The notes beneath the pieces were generated by a model. It saw only the letters and a program-made list of their open reading frames with translations. It had not been told where the DNA came from and searched no databases. This document shows positions 17,169 to 26,665 of a DNA stretch of 64,000 bases, one piece after another. Origin of the DNA: UBA4416 sp038327195 (GTDB lineage Bacteria; Bacteroidota; Bacteroidia; B-17B0; Aurantibacillaceae); assembly GCA_038327195.1 (NCBI GenBank), contig JBBQKU010000010.1, positions 50,434 through 114,433 on the forward strand, given 5' to 3'. The stretch's first letter is position 1; every line of letters begins with the position of its first letter. A program made the position numbers and the translations under genes.

Positions 17169-17894
17169 TTACCAGACTTCAAATTGATTGTAAAGCATTA
17201 ATTTTCCCCATTTTTCTTTCCCAAAATCTTTTGCAATTTGAGCTTTTAAATCGGCAGTTTTATATAATTTGTCTTTCGATTTTTTTGGAAGTAAAACATC
17301 TAATGTTGGGTTTATGATTTCTACAGTTTTAGCAAAATAAATTACACCTCCGTCTTCTGTTGCTAAACCTAATATTACCCCAGGCAATCCACCTAAGCTT
17401 TCTGGGCCAACCGTTGCATTTAATTCTGAGCAAAACCAAGCATATAAACGAGTGCTATCATTTACACTTAAAATTGCTTTTCGGCATTGGTAACCACACA
17501 CGTTTCGCTTATTTTCCGTTATTTTCCATTTACTAACTCTTATCGTATCATCTAATAAAAATTTTTCACCCCAAATGGTTTTAACTGTTAATCGTTTTCT
17601 TGTGTTTCTGTTTTGATATACTGTGTTTTTATTTGTACTCCAACTCATTCTCTCAACTAATTCGCTTTCTTGAGCTTTAAAAACTGATAATGAATCATTA
17701 AAATATAATTCGAAAATATCTATTTTATTTTTGTCTTCTTCCTTTAGCCATTCTTTAACTTCACTATTGCTTTTAAATTTTTTATACAAATTAGTTTTTC
17801 GCTCATAGGTAATTTTACCTGAGCTAATTTGCGAACGTATTGTTTTTGTATTAAAAACAATAAATAAGATAAATAAAAAAAAGTTACATTTCAT
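17169..17894 (-). CDS. GLPGLI family protein
   Basis: A 241-residue secreted protein with signal peptide (CNFFLFILFIVFNTKTIRSQ). The central sequence GPESLGGLPGVILGL is the family's name-giving motif. It also has VCGYQCRKAIL with paired Cys, and W/Y-rich strands. The function of GLPGLI proteins is unknown; they recur beside outer-membrane beta-barrel proteins. Here the start overlaps the end of the 913-residue OMP gene by 11 nt, so the two are co-translated and probably act together at the outer membrane. Confidence 0.87.
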   Translation of the reverse strand: MKCNFFLFILFIVFNTKTIRSQISSGKITYERKTNLYKKFKSNSEVKEWLKEEDKNKIDIFELYFNDSLSVFKAQESELVERMSWSTNKNTVYQNRNTRKRLTVKTIWGEKFLLDDTIRVSKWKITENKRNVCGYQCRKAILSVNDSTRLYAWFCSELNATVGPESLGGLPGVILGLATEDGGVIYFAKTVEIINPTLDVLLPKKSKDKLYKTADLKAQIAKDFGKEKWGKLMLYNQFEVW

Positions 17895-20625
17895 TTTCTT
17901 CCTCTTTTGTTTTATTACTATTAAACTTAAACGTAGCTTTTAATAAAAAATATCGTGTGATGATATTTGTTTTTGTATCAGTAATTACATTTGTGGTAAT
18001 ACTTCTATTTACACTAATATTTTGGTTTAGCATGTCGTAAGCATAAAATCCAAGTATAAAATTTTCTAATTTGAAAAATGTTTTTTGTAAAGATGCATTC
18101 CAAACTACATAACTAATATTATAACCATTACTACGTTTGGCATTAACTATATAATTTGCATCAGTTTCAATTACAAATTTCTTAGGCAGTTTCACATTTA
18201 TATTTGCTGCAAGCCCTTGTGCTGTATATGGTTTTGTATTTGCAGAGTTTAATGATGAAAAGGCATAATTATATTCAGCCCAGCCTGTTACGCTAGCTGT
18301 AATTTTATCAAAGTTAAATCTAATATCTAACCCAACATTCGATTTTATATCTACAGCTTTATTCAAAGCAGTATTTATATATGATTTGTTGCTCAAATAG
18401 GAAGCATTTATATTGGGCTGAATTTCCAATTTTTTTGAAAAGAATGGTTTGCTAGTTCCTGCATAAACAGAAGCTAAAAAGTCACCATCAACGTTTACAT
18501 TTTTTGATACTGTTCTTCCAATACTATCAAATGTTGTAGATTGAGTAATATCGCTATTGGTGTAAATATAATTTCCTCCAAACCAATTATAACTTCCCGT
18601 TATTGATTTCCATGAGTTATAATTTAAATTTATTTCGTGGCTAAACGTTGGTAATAATTTTGGATTCCCAATCACTATAAAGTTGGGATTTGTATTATCA
18701 ATTACGGGTTGTAATTCGCTTATGGTTGGGTTTATTGAAGATATTTTATAATTAATATTTAATTGTTTGTTTTCAGAAAACTTATAACGAATAGTTGAGA
18801 ATGGTAAAAAATTAACAAAGTTTTGTGAAAACGTTTGGTTTTTAAAAAGATTATTATTGTTTACTAAAACGTTACGAACCTTACTGCCAATGGTAAATCG
18901 TATTTTTTTAACTTCGTAAATAAACTTTAATCCACCACGATGAGTTTGCTTCGTATTTACAAAATTATTTGTTAAGGTTGAGTCGAGTAGGATATACTCG
19001 CCACCTATATTGTTAATTGATTTTTTATCTTGTTTACTTTTATAATATTGATAATCATAAGAAACTTCCAATTTAATTTTTTTTGTTAAAGGTTCTGTAA
19101 AAGTGAAACCAAATGTGTGACTTAAACTATTACTAAGATTAGATTTTTTTTGATTAATAGAATTTAAACTTTGTGTTGTATCTGTAAAAAATAGATTGTC
19201 TGTTTTTAAAATTCCTAAAGCATCGTTGTTTGTAAGGTTATTATAATATGATAAATTCAATACTCTATCTTTTTTCTTGAAACGTTTGTTTAAACGCAAT
19301 GTGTTAGATATATCGTAACCATTGCTTTTAGAAGCATTATTAATATCTGTACTTCTTGTTTTTATATTGTTTTTAGTAATAAAATTAGTTTCGTTTAAAC
19401 TTGTTGTATTGTTATTTGTAAACTTAATGTTTGATTTATAAAATAAATCGGTAAGCGAATCTAATTTTTGTTCAATACCAAAATTAATAGCATGAGCTTC
19501 ATTACGTTGTAGCGACTTAGTTTCATTAGCCGTGCTATAACTAGTATCGGTTAAAAAATACTGTGAGTTTGTGTTTGTTTTTGCATTTAGTTGATTGTTG
19601 TTGTATGAATAGTTAAAATTTAATTTTGTGTTTTTAGACACTTTATCAGTATAATATAAACCAGTTTTTAGGGTTTGTGGAATTCCTTGTATAGCATCAT
19701 TTGAATAATTAAAAGACATTTCTCCATCATCCCCTACGTTTCCCCCCATTTCATTATTTAAACCATATTTATACATATCTCCCCAACCAAAGCTCGCTCT
19801 AGGAGTATTACTTCCTAATCCAAATACTGAAATTTTTAATTTCTTTTTAAAATAATTTCCAAGTAATTCTCCTTCATAAAACTTTTGAAAATCACTGGCT
19901 CCGCTCACTTTACCGAAATACCCTTTTTTTGCTTCTTCTTTTAATTTTAAGTTAAGTATTTTTTGCGTTTCTTCTCCAGTGCTTGAATTTGCTTGATCAT
20001 CCGTTTTTTTATCATATACCTGAACCGATTCAATTGAATTAGCACTTAAGTTTTTTGTAGCAACTGTTGGATCATTTCCGAAAAATTCGTCACCATCTAC
20101 CAATACTTTATCTACTTTTTTTCCTTGAGATGTTATTTTTCCATCTTTATCTACTTTTAGTCCAGGTAGTTTTTTTAATAAATCTTCAACCGTTGCATTT
20201 GCTTTAACTTTGAAAGAATCGGTTGTATAAATAAGCGTATCACCTTTATAATAGATTGGATCTCTGAATGCAAAAATTGTAACTTCTTCTAATCCTAACG
20301 TTTTAGGTTGAAGAATTATTTTACCGAAATCGTAATCTAAGTTTTTTGAATTTCCGAAAATAAAATAGCCTTGGTCTGCAAATTTCGGATGTGAAATTAC
20401 AACTTGATACGTATCAATTGGTAATTCTTTAATTTTAAAAAAACCATTATCATCACTTCTTGTAAAGTTAACTAATGTAGAATCGGATAATTTTATGGCC
20501 ATAATAATGGCATTTTTTAAAGGTGTTTTTGCTGCTGTATCTTGTAAATTACCTGCTACACTTAGCTTTTGAGCAAAGGAAGTAATAGATAAAAACATAA
20601 TAAAGGAGAGTAGTGTTCTCTTCAT
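17884..20625 (-). CDS. Outer-membrane beta-barrel protein with carboxypeptidase-regulatory-like domain (TonB-dependent receptor-like)
   Basis: A 913-residue outer-membrane protein. Residues 1-18 are a signal peptide ending FAQ; about 20-110 form a carboxypeptidase-regulatory-like beta sandwich (VAGNLQDTAAKTPLKNAIIM); about 115-220 are plug-like (VEDLLKKLPGLKVDKDGKI, then VDKVLVDGDEFFGND and ATKNLSANSIESVQVYDK); the rest is a beta barrel with alternating Tyr/Asn-rich strands. It belongs to the outer-membrane beta-barrel group related to TonB-dependent receptors. The cargo is unknown. It overlaps the GLPGLI gene, a recurring pair. The C terminus is unusual for a barrel, with a charged KTKEEENEM tail. 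Confidence 0.88.
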   Translation of the reverse strand: MKRTLLSFIMFLSITSFAQKLSVAGNLQDTAAKTPLKNAIIMAIKLSDSTLVNFTRSDDNGFFKIKELPIDTYQVVISHPKFADQGYFIFGNSKNLDYDFGKIILQPKTLGLEEVTIFAFRDPIYYKGDTLIYTTDSFKVKANATVEDLLKKLPGLKVDKDGKITSQGKKVDKVLVDGDEFFGNDPTVATKNLSANSIESVQVYDKKTDDQANSSTGEETQKILNLKLKEEAKKGYFGKVSGASDFQKFYEGELLGNYFKKKLKISVFGLGSNTPRASFGWGDMYKYGLNNEMGGNVGDDGEMSFNYSNDAIQGIPQTLKTGLYYTDKVSKNTKLNFNYSYNNNQLNAKTNTNSQYFLTDTSYSTANETKSLQRNEAHAINFGIEQKLDSLTDLFYKSNIKFTNNNTTSLNETNFITKNNIKTRSTDINNASKSNGYDISNTLRLNKRFKKKDRVLNLSYYNNLTNNDALGILKTDNLFFTDTTQSLNSINQKKSNLSNSLSHTFGFTFTEPLTKKIKLEVSYDYQYYKSKQDKKSINNIGGEYILLDSTLTNNFVNTKQTHRGGLKFIYEVKKIRFTIGSKVRNVLVNNNNLFKNQTFSQNFVNFLPFSTIRYKFSENKQLNINYKISSINPTISELQPVIDNTNPNFIVIGNPKLLPTFSHEINLNYNSWKSITGSYNWFGGNYIYTNSDITQSTTFDSIGRTVSKNVNVDGDFLASVYAGTSKPFFSKKLEIQPNINASYLSNKSYINTALNKAVDIKSNVGLDIRFNFDKITASVTGWAEYNYAFSSLNSANTKPYTAQGLAANINVKLPKKFVIETDANYIVNAKRSNGYNISYVVWNASLQKTFFKLENFILGFYAYDMLNQNISVNRSITTNVITDTKTNIITRYFLLKATFKFNSNKTKEEENEM

Positions 20626-20838
20626 AAATTTTATTGGTCTGCAATGATAATAAAGTTTATAATGCAGAATTATCTATAAGTTACAATAAACGTTAAAATA
20701 AAACCTCTGATAATCGTTTTTTTGTCGATGAATGTCATTTTGAGTCCTAAAAATTATCAGGACAAATACATTAGTATTCTGTATTTAAAAAAAACCGTTG
20801 CCTATAAATTCTAAATAAAAGTTATATCAAAACTATTT

Positions 20839-21837
20839 TTATTTAGCTCCCATTTTTAATACTAAGTCTACTAAACGGCTACTATAACCAAATTCATTAT
20901 CGTACCATCCGATAATTTTAACCAAATTACCTACAACACTTGTAAAATCAGCATCAAAGACTACGGAATGTGGATTTCCAATGACATCACTTGAAACTAA
21001 AGGATCCTCAGTATATTCTAAAACATTTTTTAATTCGTTTTCAGATGCTAATTTAAATGCTTCATTAATTTGTTCAACACTCGGATAAGCTGTTAATACA
21101 CATGTAATGTCAGTTAAAGAGCCATCAGGCACAGGTACACGCATGCCACAACCACCTAATTTATCTTCTAATTCTGGGAAAATTTTACCTAAGGCTTTTG
21201 CCGCACCAGTACTTGTAGGGATTATACTCATTGCTGCTGCACGGGCTCTTCTTAAATCTTTGTGAGGTGCATCATGTAAGCGTTGGTCGCCAGTATACGA
21301 ATGTACTGTTGTAACATAAGCTTCTTCAATTCCCCATTGTTTTAAAACTGCCAACATAGGCGAAGCACAATTTGTTGTACAAGATGCATTTGAAACGATG
21401 ACGTCATTAGAATTTAATAGCTCATCATTTACTCCAATTACAATCGTTTTAATATCATCATCTTTTGCTGGTGCAGATAAAATAATTTTTTTTGCACCTG
21501 CATTTAAGTGTTTTTGTGACGATTTTTTATCTAAAAATAAACCTGTGCATTCAATTACAATATCAATATCTAATGCCTTCCAAGGAAGGTTTTCAGGGTC
21601 TTTTGATGCAAATATTTTTATTTCTTTTCCATTAACAAATAAATGGTCATTATCGTGCTTAACTTCTGCATTAAATTTACGGTGTACCGAATCGTATTTT
21701 AATAAATGGGCAAGTGTTGCAGAATCCGTAATATCATTGATAGCAACTATATTAATATTTGGATTAAAAAAAGCAATTCTAAAAAATACTCTTCCTATTC
21801 TCCCAAATCCATTTATAGCAACATTTATTTTTTTCAT
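20839..21837 (-). CDS. gap: Glyceraldehyde-3-phosphate dehydrogenase, type I
   Basis: A 332-residue NAD(P)-dependent glycolytic enzyme. Marks: INGFGRIGRVFFR, AINDITD, SNASCTTNC with the catalytic Cys at about residue 155, HSYTGDQRLHDAPH, RARAAAMSIIPTSTGAAKA, GGCGMRVPVPDGS and WYDNEFGYSSRLVD at the end. I start it at MKKINVAING (21837); the frame is open six codons further. An exact -7 box lies 16 bp upstream. The terminator of the S8 protease gene separates it from that upstream gene, so gap is probably its own transcription unit. Confidence 0.95.
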   Translation of the reverse strand: MKKINVAINGFGRIGRVFFRIAFFNPNINIVAINDITDSATLAHLLKYDSVHRKFNAEVKHDNDHLFVNGKEIKIFASKDPENLPWKALDIDIVIECTGLFLDKKSSQKHLNAGAKKIILSAPAKDDDIKTIVIGVNDELLNSNDVIVSNASCTTNCASPMLAVLKQWGIEEAYVTTVHSYTGDQRLHDAPHKDLRRARAAAMSIIPTSTGAAKALGKIFPELEDKLGGCGMRVPVPDGSLTDITCVLTAYPSVEQINEAFKLASENELKNVLEYTEDPLVSSDVIGNPHSVVFDADFTSVVGNLVKIIGWYDNEFGYSSRLVDLVLKMGAK

Positions 21838-21852
21838 AATATTTATTTTATA

Positions 21853-21860
21853 CAAAGTTA
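21853..21860 (-). promoter_or_regulatory. Bacteroidota -7 box of gap
   Basis: The minus strand reads TAACTTTG, an exact TAnnTTTG match, 16 bp before the gap start codon and just after the upstream gene's terminator. A clear -33 element is not seen. Confidence 0.5.
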
Positions 21861-21867
21861 ATTAAAC

Positions 21868-21903
21868 AAAAAGAGTTTCCTTAATTAAAAGGAAACTCTT
21901 TTT
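21868..21903 (-). terminator. Intrinsic terminator of the S8 protease gene
   Basis: A 13-bp stem (AAAAAGAGTTTCC with GGAAACTCTTTTT), a 10-nt loop, and U-rich ends in both directions. On the minus strand it lies 20 bp after the protease stop. Confidence 0.88.
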
Positions 21904-21922
21904 TAGCTTTTCTGAAATAAAA

Positions 21923-23521
21923 TTATAATTTTACTTTAACCATTCCTTGAGCCATTTTAATTGCTTCGTAAAGGTTAACAATTCCACCAGTTTTTGATAA
22001 TTCTTTAAATTCAATCATTTCATCTTTTGTTCCTGGCTTAATTACTTTTTTGTCTTTGTAAGTTTTAACAGAAGACTTCATTAGTATCTTTTTTAATTGC
22101 TTAGGTGTTAATTCTGGAAAATATGATTTTAAAACTGCAGCAACTCCAGCTACAACTGGCGCAGCCATACTTGTCCCACTAAAGTCAGCATATTTTCCTT
22201 CAGGTATAGTTGAATGTATATCAACTCCTGGTGCAAATACATCAACCGTTTTTGCTCCATAATTACTAAAAGGTGCAGCAATTTCATCATCTGGTTTCCA
22301 ACTTAAAGCACCAATGTCCATAAAGTTTGAAGCTTCTTTTCCGTTTTCCATTTTTTTACATGGGTAATGAACAACTTCGTCAATATCCTCTCCATCATTA
22401 CCAGCTGCATGGATTAATAATACACCTTTACTTTCAGCATATTTTACGGCATCATCAACTTGTTTTTTATTTGGAGAATATTTTTTTCCAAAGCTCATAT
22501 TTAAAATAACAGCTCCATTATCAACAGCATATCGTATTGCATTTGCAATATCCTTGTCGCGTTCATCACCATCAGGCACACAACGAACAGACATAATTTT
22601 TACATTATTTGCAACTCCATCCATTCCAATATTATTATTACGAGTAGCTGCTATTATACCAGCTACATGTGTACCATGAGAGGCGCCAGGTCCTTTACAA
22701 TCTGCATTTCCGTAATTTTTCTCGTTTACGTCTGCATAATTATCACCAACAATAGAACGAGTATCCCCATTCAAATCTAAACGAGAACCACTCATACTTT
22801 CAATTGCATGATTAATTTCGGTTAACAGGGTTTCTACTTGCATTCCAGATTTAGCTTGAGCAAGAGCAATCATTTTACCTTGTTTTTCTTTTTGCTCTTT
22901 AGCATCGTAGTTTTTTAAATCTTCTTCAGTTACTTTATCAACACCTTTTTGTTTTTTGATATTGTCAACTACAGTTTGTATAGCGTCTCTAATAAACTTG
23001 TACTGATTAACTTGAGCTTCGTTTTGAGAAACTTCTTTATCGTAATCAGCCTTTACTATTTGATAAAACTTAAATTCTTTTTTCTCAGATTTATTAGCCA
23101 AATCTTTTTCAGTTTTACCTTTGTATTTATCGCTCAATACTTTGTAAACACGAGTTAATTCTAAGTTATCTTCATTTACATTTCTTCCGTCTTTATTACC
23201 AATAAAATTCCAACCGTGTATGTCATCAATGTACCCGTTTTTATCATCATCAATTCCATTACCAGCAATTTCACCTGGATTTGTCCACATAATGTCTTTC
23301 AAATCTTCATGAAAATAATCTACACCACTATCTAAAACTCCAACAATGATTGTTGTAGATTTTTTACCCTTTAATAATTCTTCGTACGAACGTTCAGTAC
23401 TAACGCCGTTTACATTGTTTTTAGACGCATCTAAATTAAACCAATTATCGGGACGTTTTGTTTCCTGTGCAATTGCAGAAAAAGCAAAAAATAAGCCAGC
23501 TAAAATTATTATTTTCTTCAT
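21923..23521 (-). CDS. S8 family serine peptidase (subtilisin-like), secreted
   Basis: A 532-residue exported protease. Signal peptide at 1-19 (MKKIIILAGLFFAFSAIAQ). The catalytic triad is readable: D64 in VGVLDSGVD, His in GASHGTHVAGI at about 285, and Ser in SGTSMAAP at about 460, with the oxyanion Asn in IHAAGNDG. Between Asp and His there is a charged, Lys/Glu-rich insertion of about 150 residues, a common trait of S8 proteases in this phylum. There is no C-terminal sorting domain, so it is probably periplasmic or outer-membrane associated. Confidence 0.92.
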   Translation of the reverse strand: MKKIIILAGLFFAFSAIAQETKRPDNWFNLDASKNNVNGVSTERSYEELLKGKKSTTIIVGVLDSGVDYFHEDLKDIMWTNPGEIAGNGIDDDKNGYIDDIHGWNFIGNKDGRNVNEDNLELTRVYKVLSDKYKGKTEKDLANKSEKKEFKFYQIVKADYDKEVSQNEAQVNQYKFIRDAIQTVVDNIKKQKGVDKVTEEDLKNYDAKEQKEKQGKMIALAQAKSGMQVETLLTEINHAIESMSGSRLDLNGDTRSIVGDNYADVNEKNYGNADCKGPGASHGTHVAGIIAATRNNNIGMDGVANNVKIMSVRCVPDGDERDKDIANAIRYAVDNGAVILNMSFGKKYSPNKKQVDDAVKYAESKGVLLIHAAGNDGEDIDEVVHYPCKKMENGKEASNFMDIGALSWKPDDEIAAPFSNYGAKTVDVFAPGVDIHSTIPEGKYADFSGTSMAAPVVAGVAAVLKSYFPELTPKQLKKILMKSSVKTYKDKKVIKPGTKDEMIEFKELSKTGGIVNLYEAIKMAQGMVKVKL

Positions 23522-23611
23522 AGTATGATTTTAATATTTAAAACAAGTTACAACATTTTATAATACTAATCTTTAAATTAGGATAATAAAACTAAAAAAA
23601 ATGATAAGAGG

Positions 23612-24991
23612 TTAATTACATATTTGAGAAATCCCTTGTATTAAATCGTGCTTAGTAATAATATGAATATTACCAGCTAAATCAGTCATTAAAACCGCAT
23701 TATTTTCTTTTGTAATTAATTTTGAAATATCTTCCATTGGAGCTTGCGGACTAACCATTGGAAATGGAGCTTGCATTAACTCTGCAACACTTTTAGTTTT
23801 CAAATTATTATCTTCAAAAAGTTTAGAAAACAAAACGCTATCGTTTAAAGAACCAACAAAATCATTCCCTTTTTTAACAGGTATTTGAGAAATTCCAAAT
23901 TTATTCATGATAGCTAAAGCCTCATTAATACTTGCAGAAGCATCAATCGTTAATAATTTTTGATTTTTATGCCCTGTAATTAAATCAATTGCTTTTGGTT
24001 TTTTTATTTCAAGAAAACCTCTGTCTCTCATCCAATCATCATTAAACATTTTTCCTAAATAACGAGTTCCATGATCATGAAAAATAACAACAACTACATC
24101 TCCAGCTTTAAACATATTTTTCATTTGTAATAAACCAGCCATTGCTGAACCAGCGCTATTTCCTGCAAAAATACCTTCTTCACGAGGTATGCGACGCGTC
24201 ATAATTGCAGCATCACGGTCTGTTACTTTTTCGAAATGGTCAATTAAATCGATATCCACATTTTCAGGTAAAAAATCTTCTCCAATTCCTTCTGTAATGT
24301 ATGGGTGAATTTCGTTTTTATCTATAATACCAGTTTCTTTTAATTTCTTAAAAATTGAACCATAGGTATCAATTCCTAAAACTTTAATATTTGGATTTTT
24401 TTCTTTTAAATATTTCCCAGTTCCACTAATTGTTCCGCCTGTTCCAACACCTACAACTAAATGAGTAATTTTTCCTTCTGTTTGTTCCCAAATTTCAGGT
24501 CCAGTTTGTTCGTAATGAGCTACAGAGTTGGATTTATTATCATATTGATTTGGTTTCCAAGAGTTAGGAACCTCTTTCACTAAACGAGAAGAAACTGAAT
24601 AATACGATCTAGGATCTTCAGGTTCTACATCTGTTGGGCAAACAACAACTTCAGCACCAAAGGCACGTAAGGCATCAACTTTTTCTTTACTTTGTTTATC
24701 TGTTGTTGTAAAAATACATTTATAACCTTTTATAATTGCAGCAATTGCTAAACCCATTCCAGTGTTTCCACTCGTACCTTCAATAATGGTTCCACCTGGT
24801 TTTAAACGACCATCTTTTTCAGCATCTTCAATCATTTTTAAAGCCATTCTATCTTTAATGGAATTACCAGGGTTTGTAGTTTCAATTTTTGCTAAAACAG
24901 TGCAAGGCAAATCTTTAGTAATATTATTAATTCTTACTAAAGGCGTATTTCCAATTGTTTCAAGGATATTGTTTGATATTTTTCTGAACAT
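23612..24991 (-). CDS. Cystathionine beta-synthase/cysteine synthase with C-terminal CBS pair
   Basis: A 459-residue PLP enzyme: residues about 1-320 are a fold-type II cysteine synthase/CBS domain and about 335-459 a pair of CBS regulatory domains. Marks: NTPLVRINNIT, NPGNSIKDRMA with the PLP Lys, EGTSGNTGMGLA (phosphate loop), VGVGTGGTISGTGKY and IFAGNSAGSAM. It joins homocysteine or O-acetylserine with serine or sulfide; the CBS pair and the DYGS-like IDTYGS context favour cystathionine beta-synthase. No partner gamma-lyase is nearby. It is followed by the S8 protease gene after 90 bp. Confidence 0.87.
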   Translation of the reverse strand: MFRKISNNILETIGNTPLVRINNITKDLPCTVLAKIETTNPGNSIKDRMALKMIEDAEKDGRLKPGGTIIEGTSGNTGMGLAIAAIIKGYKCIFTTTDKQSKEKVDALRAFGAEVVVCPTDVEPEDPRSYYSVSSRLVKEVPNSWKPNQYDNKSNSVAHYEQTGPEIWEQTEGKITHLVVGVGTGGTISGTGKYLKEKNPNIKVLGIDTYGSIFKKLKETGIIDKNEIHPYITEGIGEDFLPENVDIDLIDHFEKVTDRDAAIMTRRIPREEGIFAGNSAGSAMAGLLQMKNMFKAGDVVVVIFHDHGTRYLGKMFNDDWMRDRGFLEIKKPKAIDLITGHKNQKLLTIDASASINEALAIMNKFGISQIPVKKGNDFVGSLNDSVLFSKLFEDNNLKTKSVAELMQAPFPMVSPQAPMEDISKLITKENNAVLMTDLAGNIHIITKHDLIQGISQICN

Positions 24992-25071
24992 AATTTAAAT
25001 TTTAGGTAAAAGTAAAAAAAAGCAAATAATTATTCGTGAAGAGTTGTAAAATGTTGGTAAATAAACTTTTT

Positions 25072-26583
25072 TTATTTGAAAAAGAGCCAAACGCATTTAT
25101 ACGTGCCTGCTTTTTCGTTTTTCAATAAATAACAAAATATATCTTTTGATTTGTTACAATCATATGATACGTTGTTATCTCTATATGTTAGAGAATATGA
25201 AAATATACCACCTTTCAAAAATGAATTTTCAATTTTATTTTCACGATTTTCTGATATTGTTTCTCTTGTAACAATACTCCCATTAACATTATAAATTAAT
25301 AAATAGTCTTGTTTTTTTTGACTTTTATCTTTTAACTCATCATCATTTAAATAACCAACATCAATTAAGTAATATCCTTTATCACTTCTGGATGCTGCTA
25401 TATCAAAATATTTTGGTAGTTTTTTTTCGGGTTTAAATATATAATGACCACTTTTAGTAAGCTCATATTTTGAATTTAAAGTAAATGCACCAAATTTTTT
25501 AGCAGACATTGATAGAATATCATCTAAAATTATAGTGGCAATTGTATTATCTTTTAAAAGTAAACTTGAATAAATAAAATAATTACTAAATTCTTTTTTG
25601 CTTTCAGTATTATTTATTACGTATTCATTTATTTTATCAGGTTCGTAATAATTTATTTTTGTTGCTTTTATATCATCTACATTAATTGCTAATAAAGCAA
25701 AGGTATGATATGTTTTTTCATAACCATCAATAGTTCCTTTTGTTTTTGTTGTGAAATCTAAGCCTTCGAAATTTATTTTATTGTCGTCTTTTTTATAAAA
25801 ATAATTTTGTTTGTAATATCTTATTATAGGAAAGTTTAAATTAAGTTCAGATTTAGTGACTATTTTTGTTTTAAATTCATATTTAAAAAGTTCGATTTTA
25901 CTTGCTGTACTTTTTGGATTTTCAGCATCAAATTCAATGCGATATCCAATAAATCCTTTGTTTGGAATTAAATAATAATGATCCATTTTATTATCTAATT
26001 CAACTTTTTCAGTTTCAATGATGTTGCTATTAATATCTAAATGTGAAAACGACATTTTATATTTTGTATCTCCTATTTTGAGTCTTTCTACAATATAGAC
26101 GGATTCATTTAATGTATTACCAGTTAATCTCAGAACGAATGTTTTTTCAGGCCCATCAGCAGCTAATACTTTTTCATAAAGCACCTTATTTAATTTCATA
26201 TCAATACCTATAGAAAATATGGAATATAACTTTGTTTCAGGGTCTTTCATTTGTGTATAACAAACTAGTTTGTTTTTTTGCACAACAAAATCAGTGAGTT
26301 CCTTTGTTATTCTGGGATATTTTAAAGCTTCAATTTGTCCAGCATAAATTTCGTTACCCAAACTATCTAAATAAATATATTGAAGGATCTTTTTATCAAT
26401 CGAGGTAACAGATAATACATTTCCATTATCGGTAACTCTTAATCTATAATTAATAGTAGGAACATCATCTTTTATTTTAAAAGGATATTCTTTTTTACTA
26501 TACTGAACAGTAACATTTTGTGAAAATAGTGAAAATGAAAATATTATATTAATTAATAATATAGTTTTTAAGATAAGCTTCAT
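25072..26583 (-). CDS. Secreted protein of unknown function
   Basis: A 503-residue protein that I do not recognise. It has a signal peptide (MKLILKTILLINIIFSFSLFSQ) and then a long beta-rich body with recurrent pattern of a strand followed by D/N-G-x turns (VTDNGNVLSV, YLDSLGNEIY, IYNVNGSIVT), suggestive of a beta-propeller, but no repeat is clean enough to assign. Two cysteines lie near the end (YDCNKSKDIFC). It is on the same strand as, and 82 bp downstream of, the LptD-like gene, and may be periplasmic. No function is claimed. Confidence 0.6.
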   Translation of the reverse strand: MKLILKTILLINIIFSFSLFSQNVTVQYSKKEYPFKIKDDVPTINYRLRVTDNGNVLSVTSIDKKILQYIYLDSLGNEIYAGQIEALKYPRITKELTDFVVQKNKLVCYTQMKDPETKLYSIFSIGIDMKLNKVLYEKVLAADGPEKTFVLRLTGNTLNESVYIVERLKIGDTKYKMSFSHLDINSNIIETEKVELDNKMDHYYLIPNKGFIGYRIEFDAENPKSTASKIELFKYEFKTKIVTKSELNLNFPIIRYYKQNYFYKKDDNKINFEGLDFTTKTKGTIDGYEKTYHTFALLAINVDDIKATKINYYEPDKINEYVINNTESKKEFSNYFIYSSLLLKDNTIATIILDDILSMSAKKFGAFTLNSKYELTKSGHYIFKPEKKLPKYFDIAASRSDKGYYLIDVGYLNDDELKDKSQKKQDYLLIYNVNGSIVTRETISENRENKIENSFLKGGIFSYSLTYRDNNVSYDCNKSKDIFCYLLKNEKAGTYKCVWLFFK

Positions 26584-26665
26584 AGGACTTTTATTATAAG
26601 AGTTAATTTAGGTGTAATAATAATCATTTTACAATGATTTTCTTAAAATATAAAATTAAAACAAT

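Noticed and set aside
20626..20838. Possible regulatory RNA between gap and the OMP gene
   Set aside because: Only a weak GTCCT...AGGAC hairpin (20744-20763) is visible; no family I know.
21398..21865. 155-residue + strand frame opposite gap
   Set aside because: Antisense shadow of a clear GAPDH gene; composition is that of a reversed coding strand.
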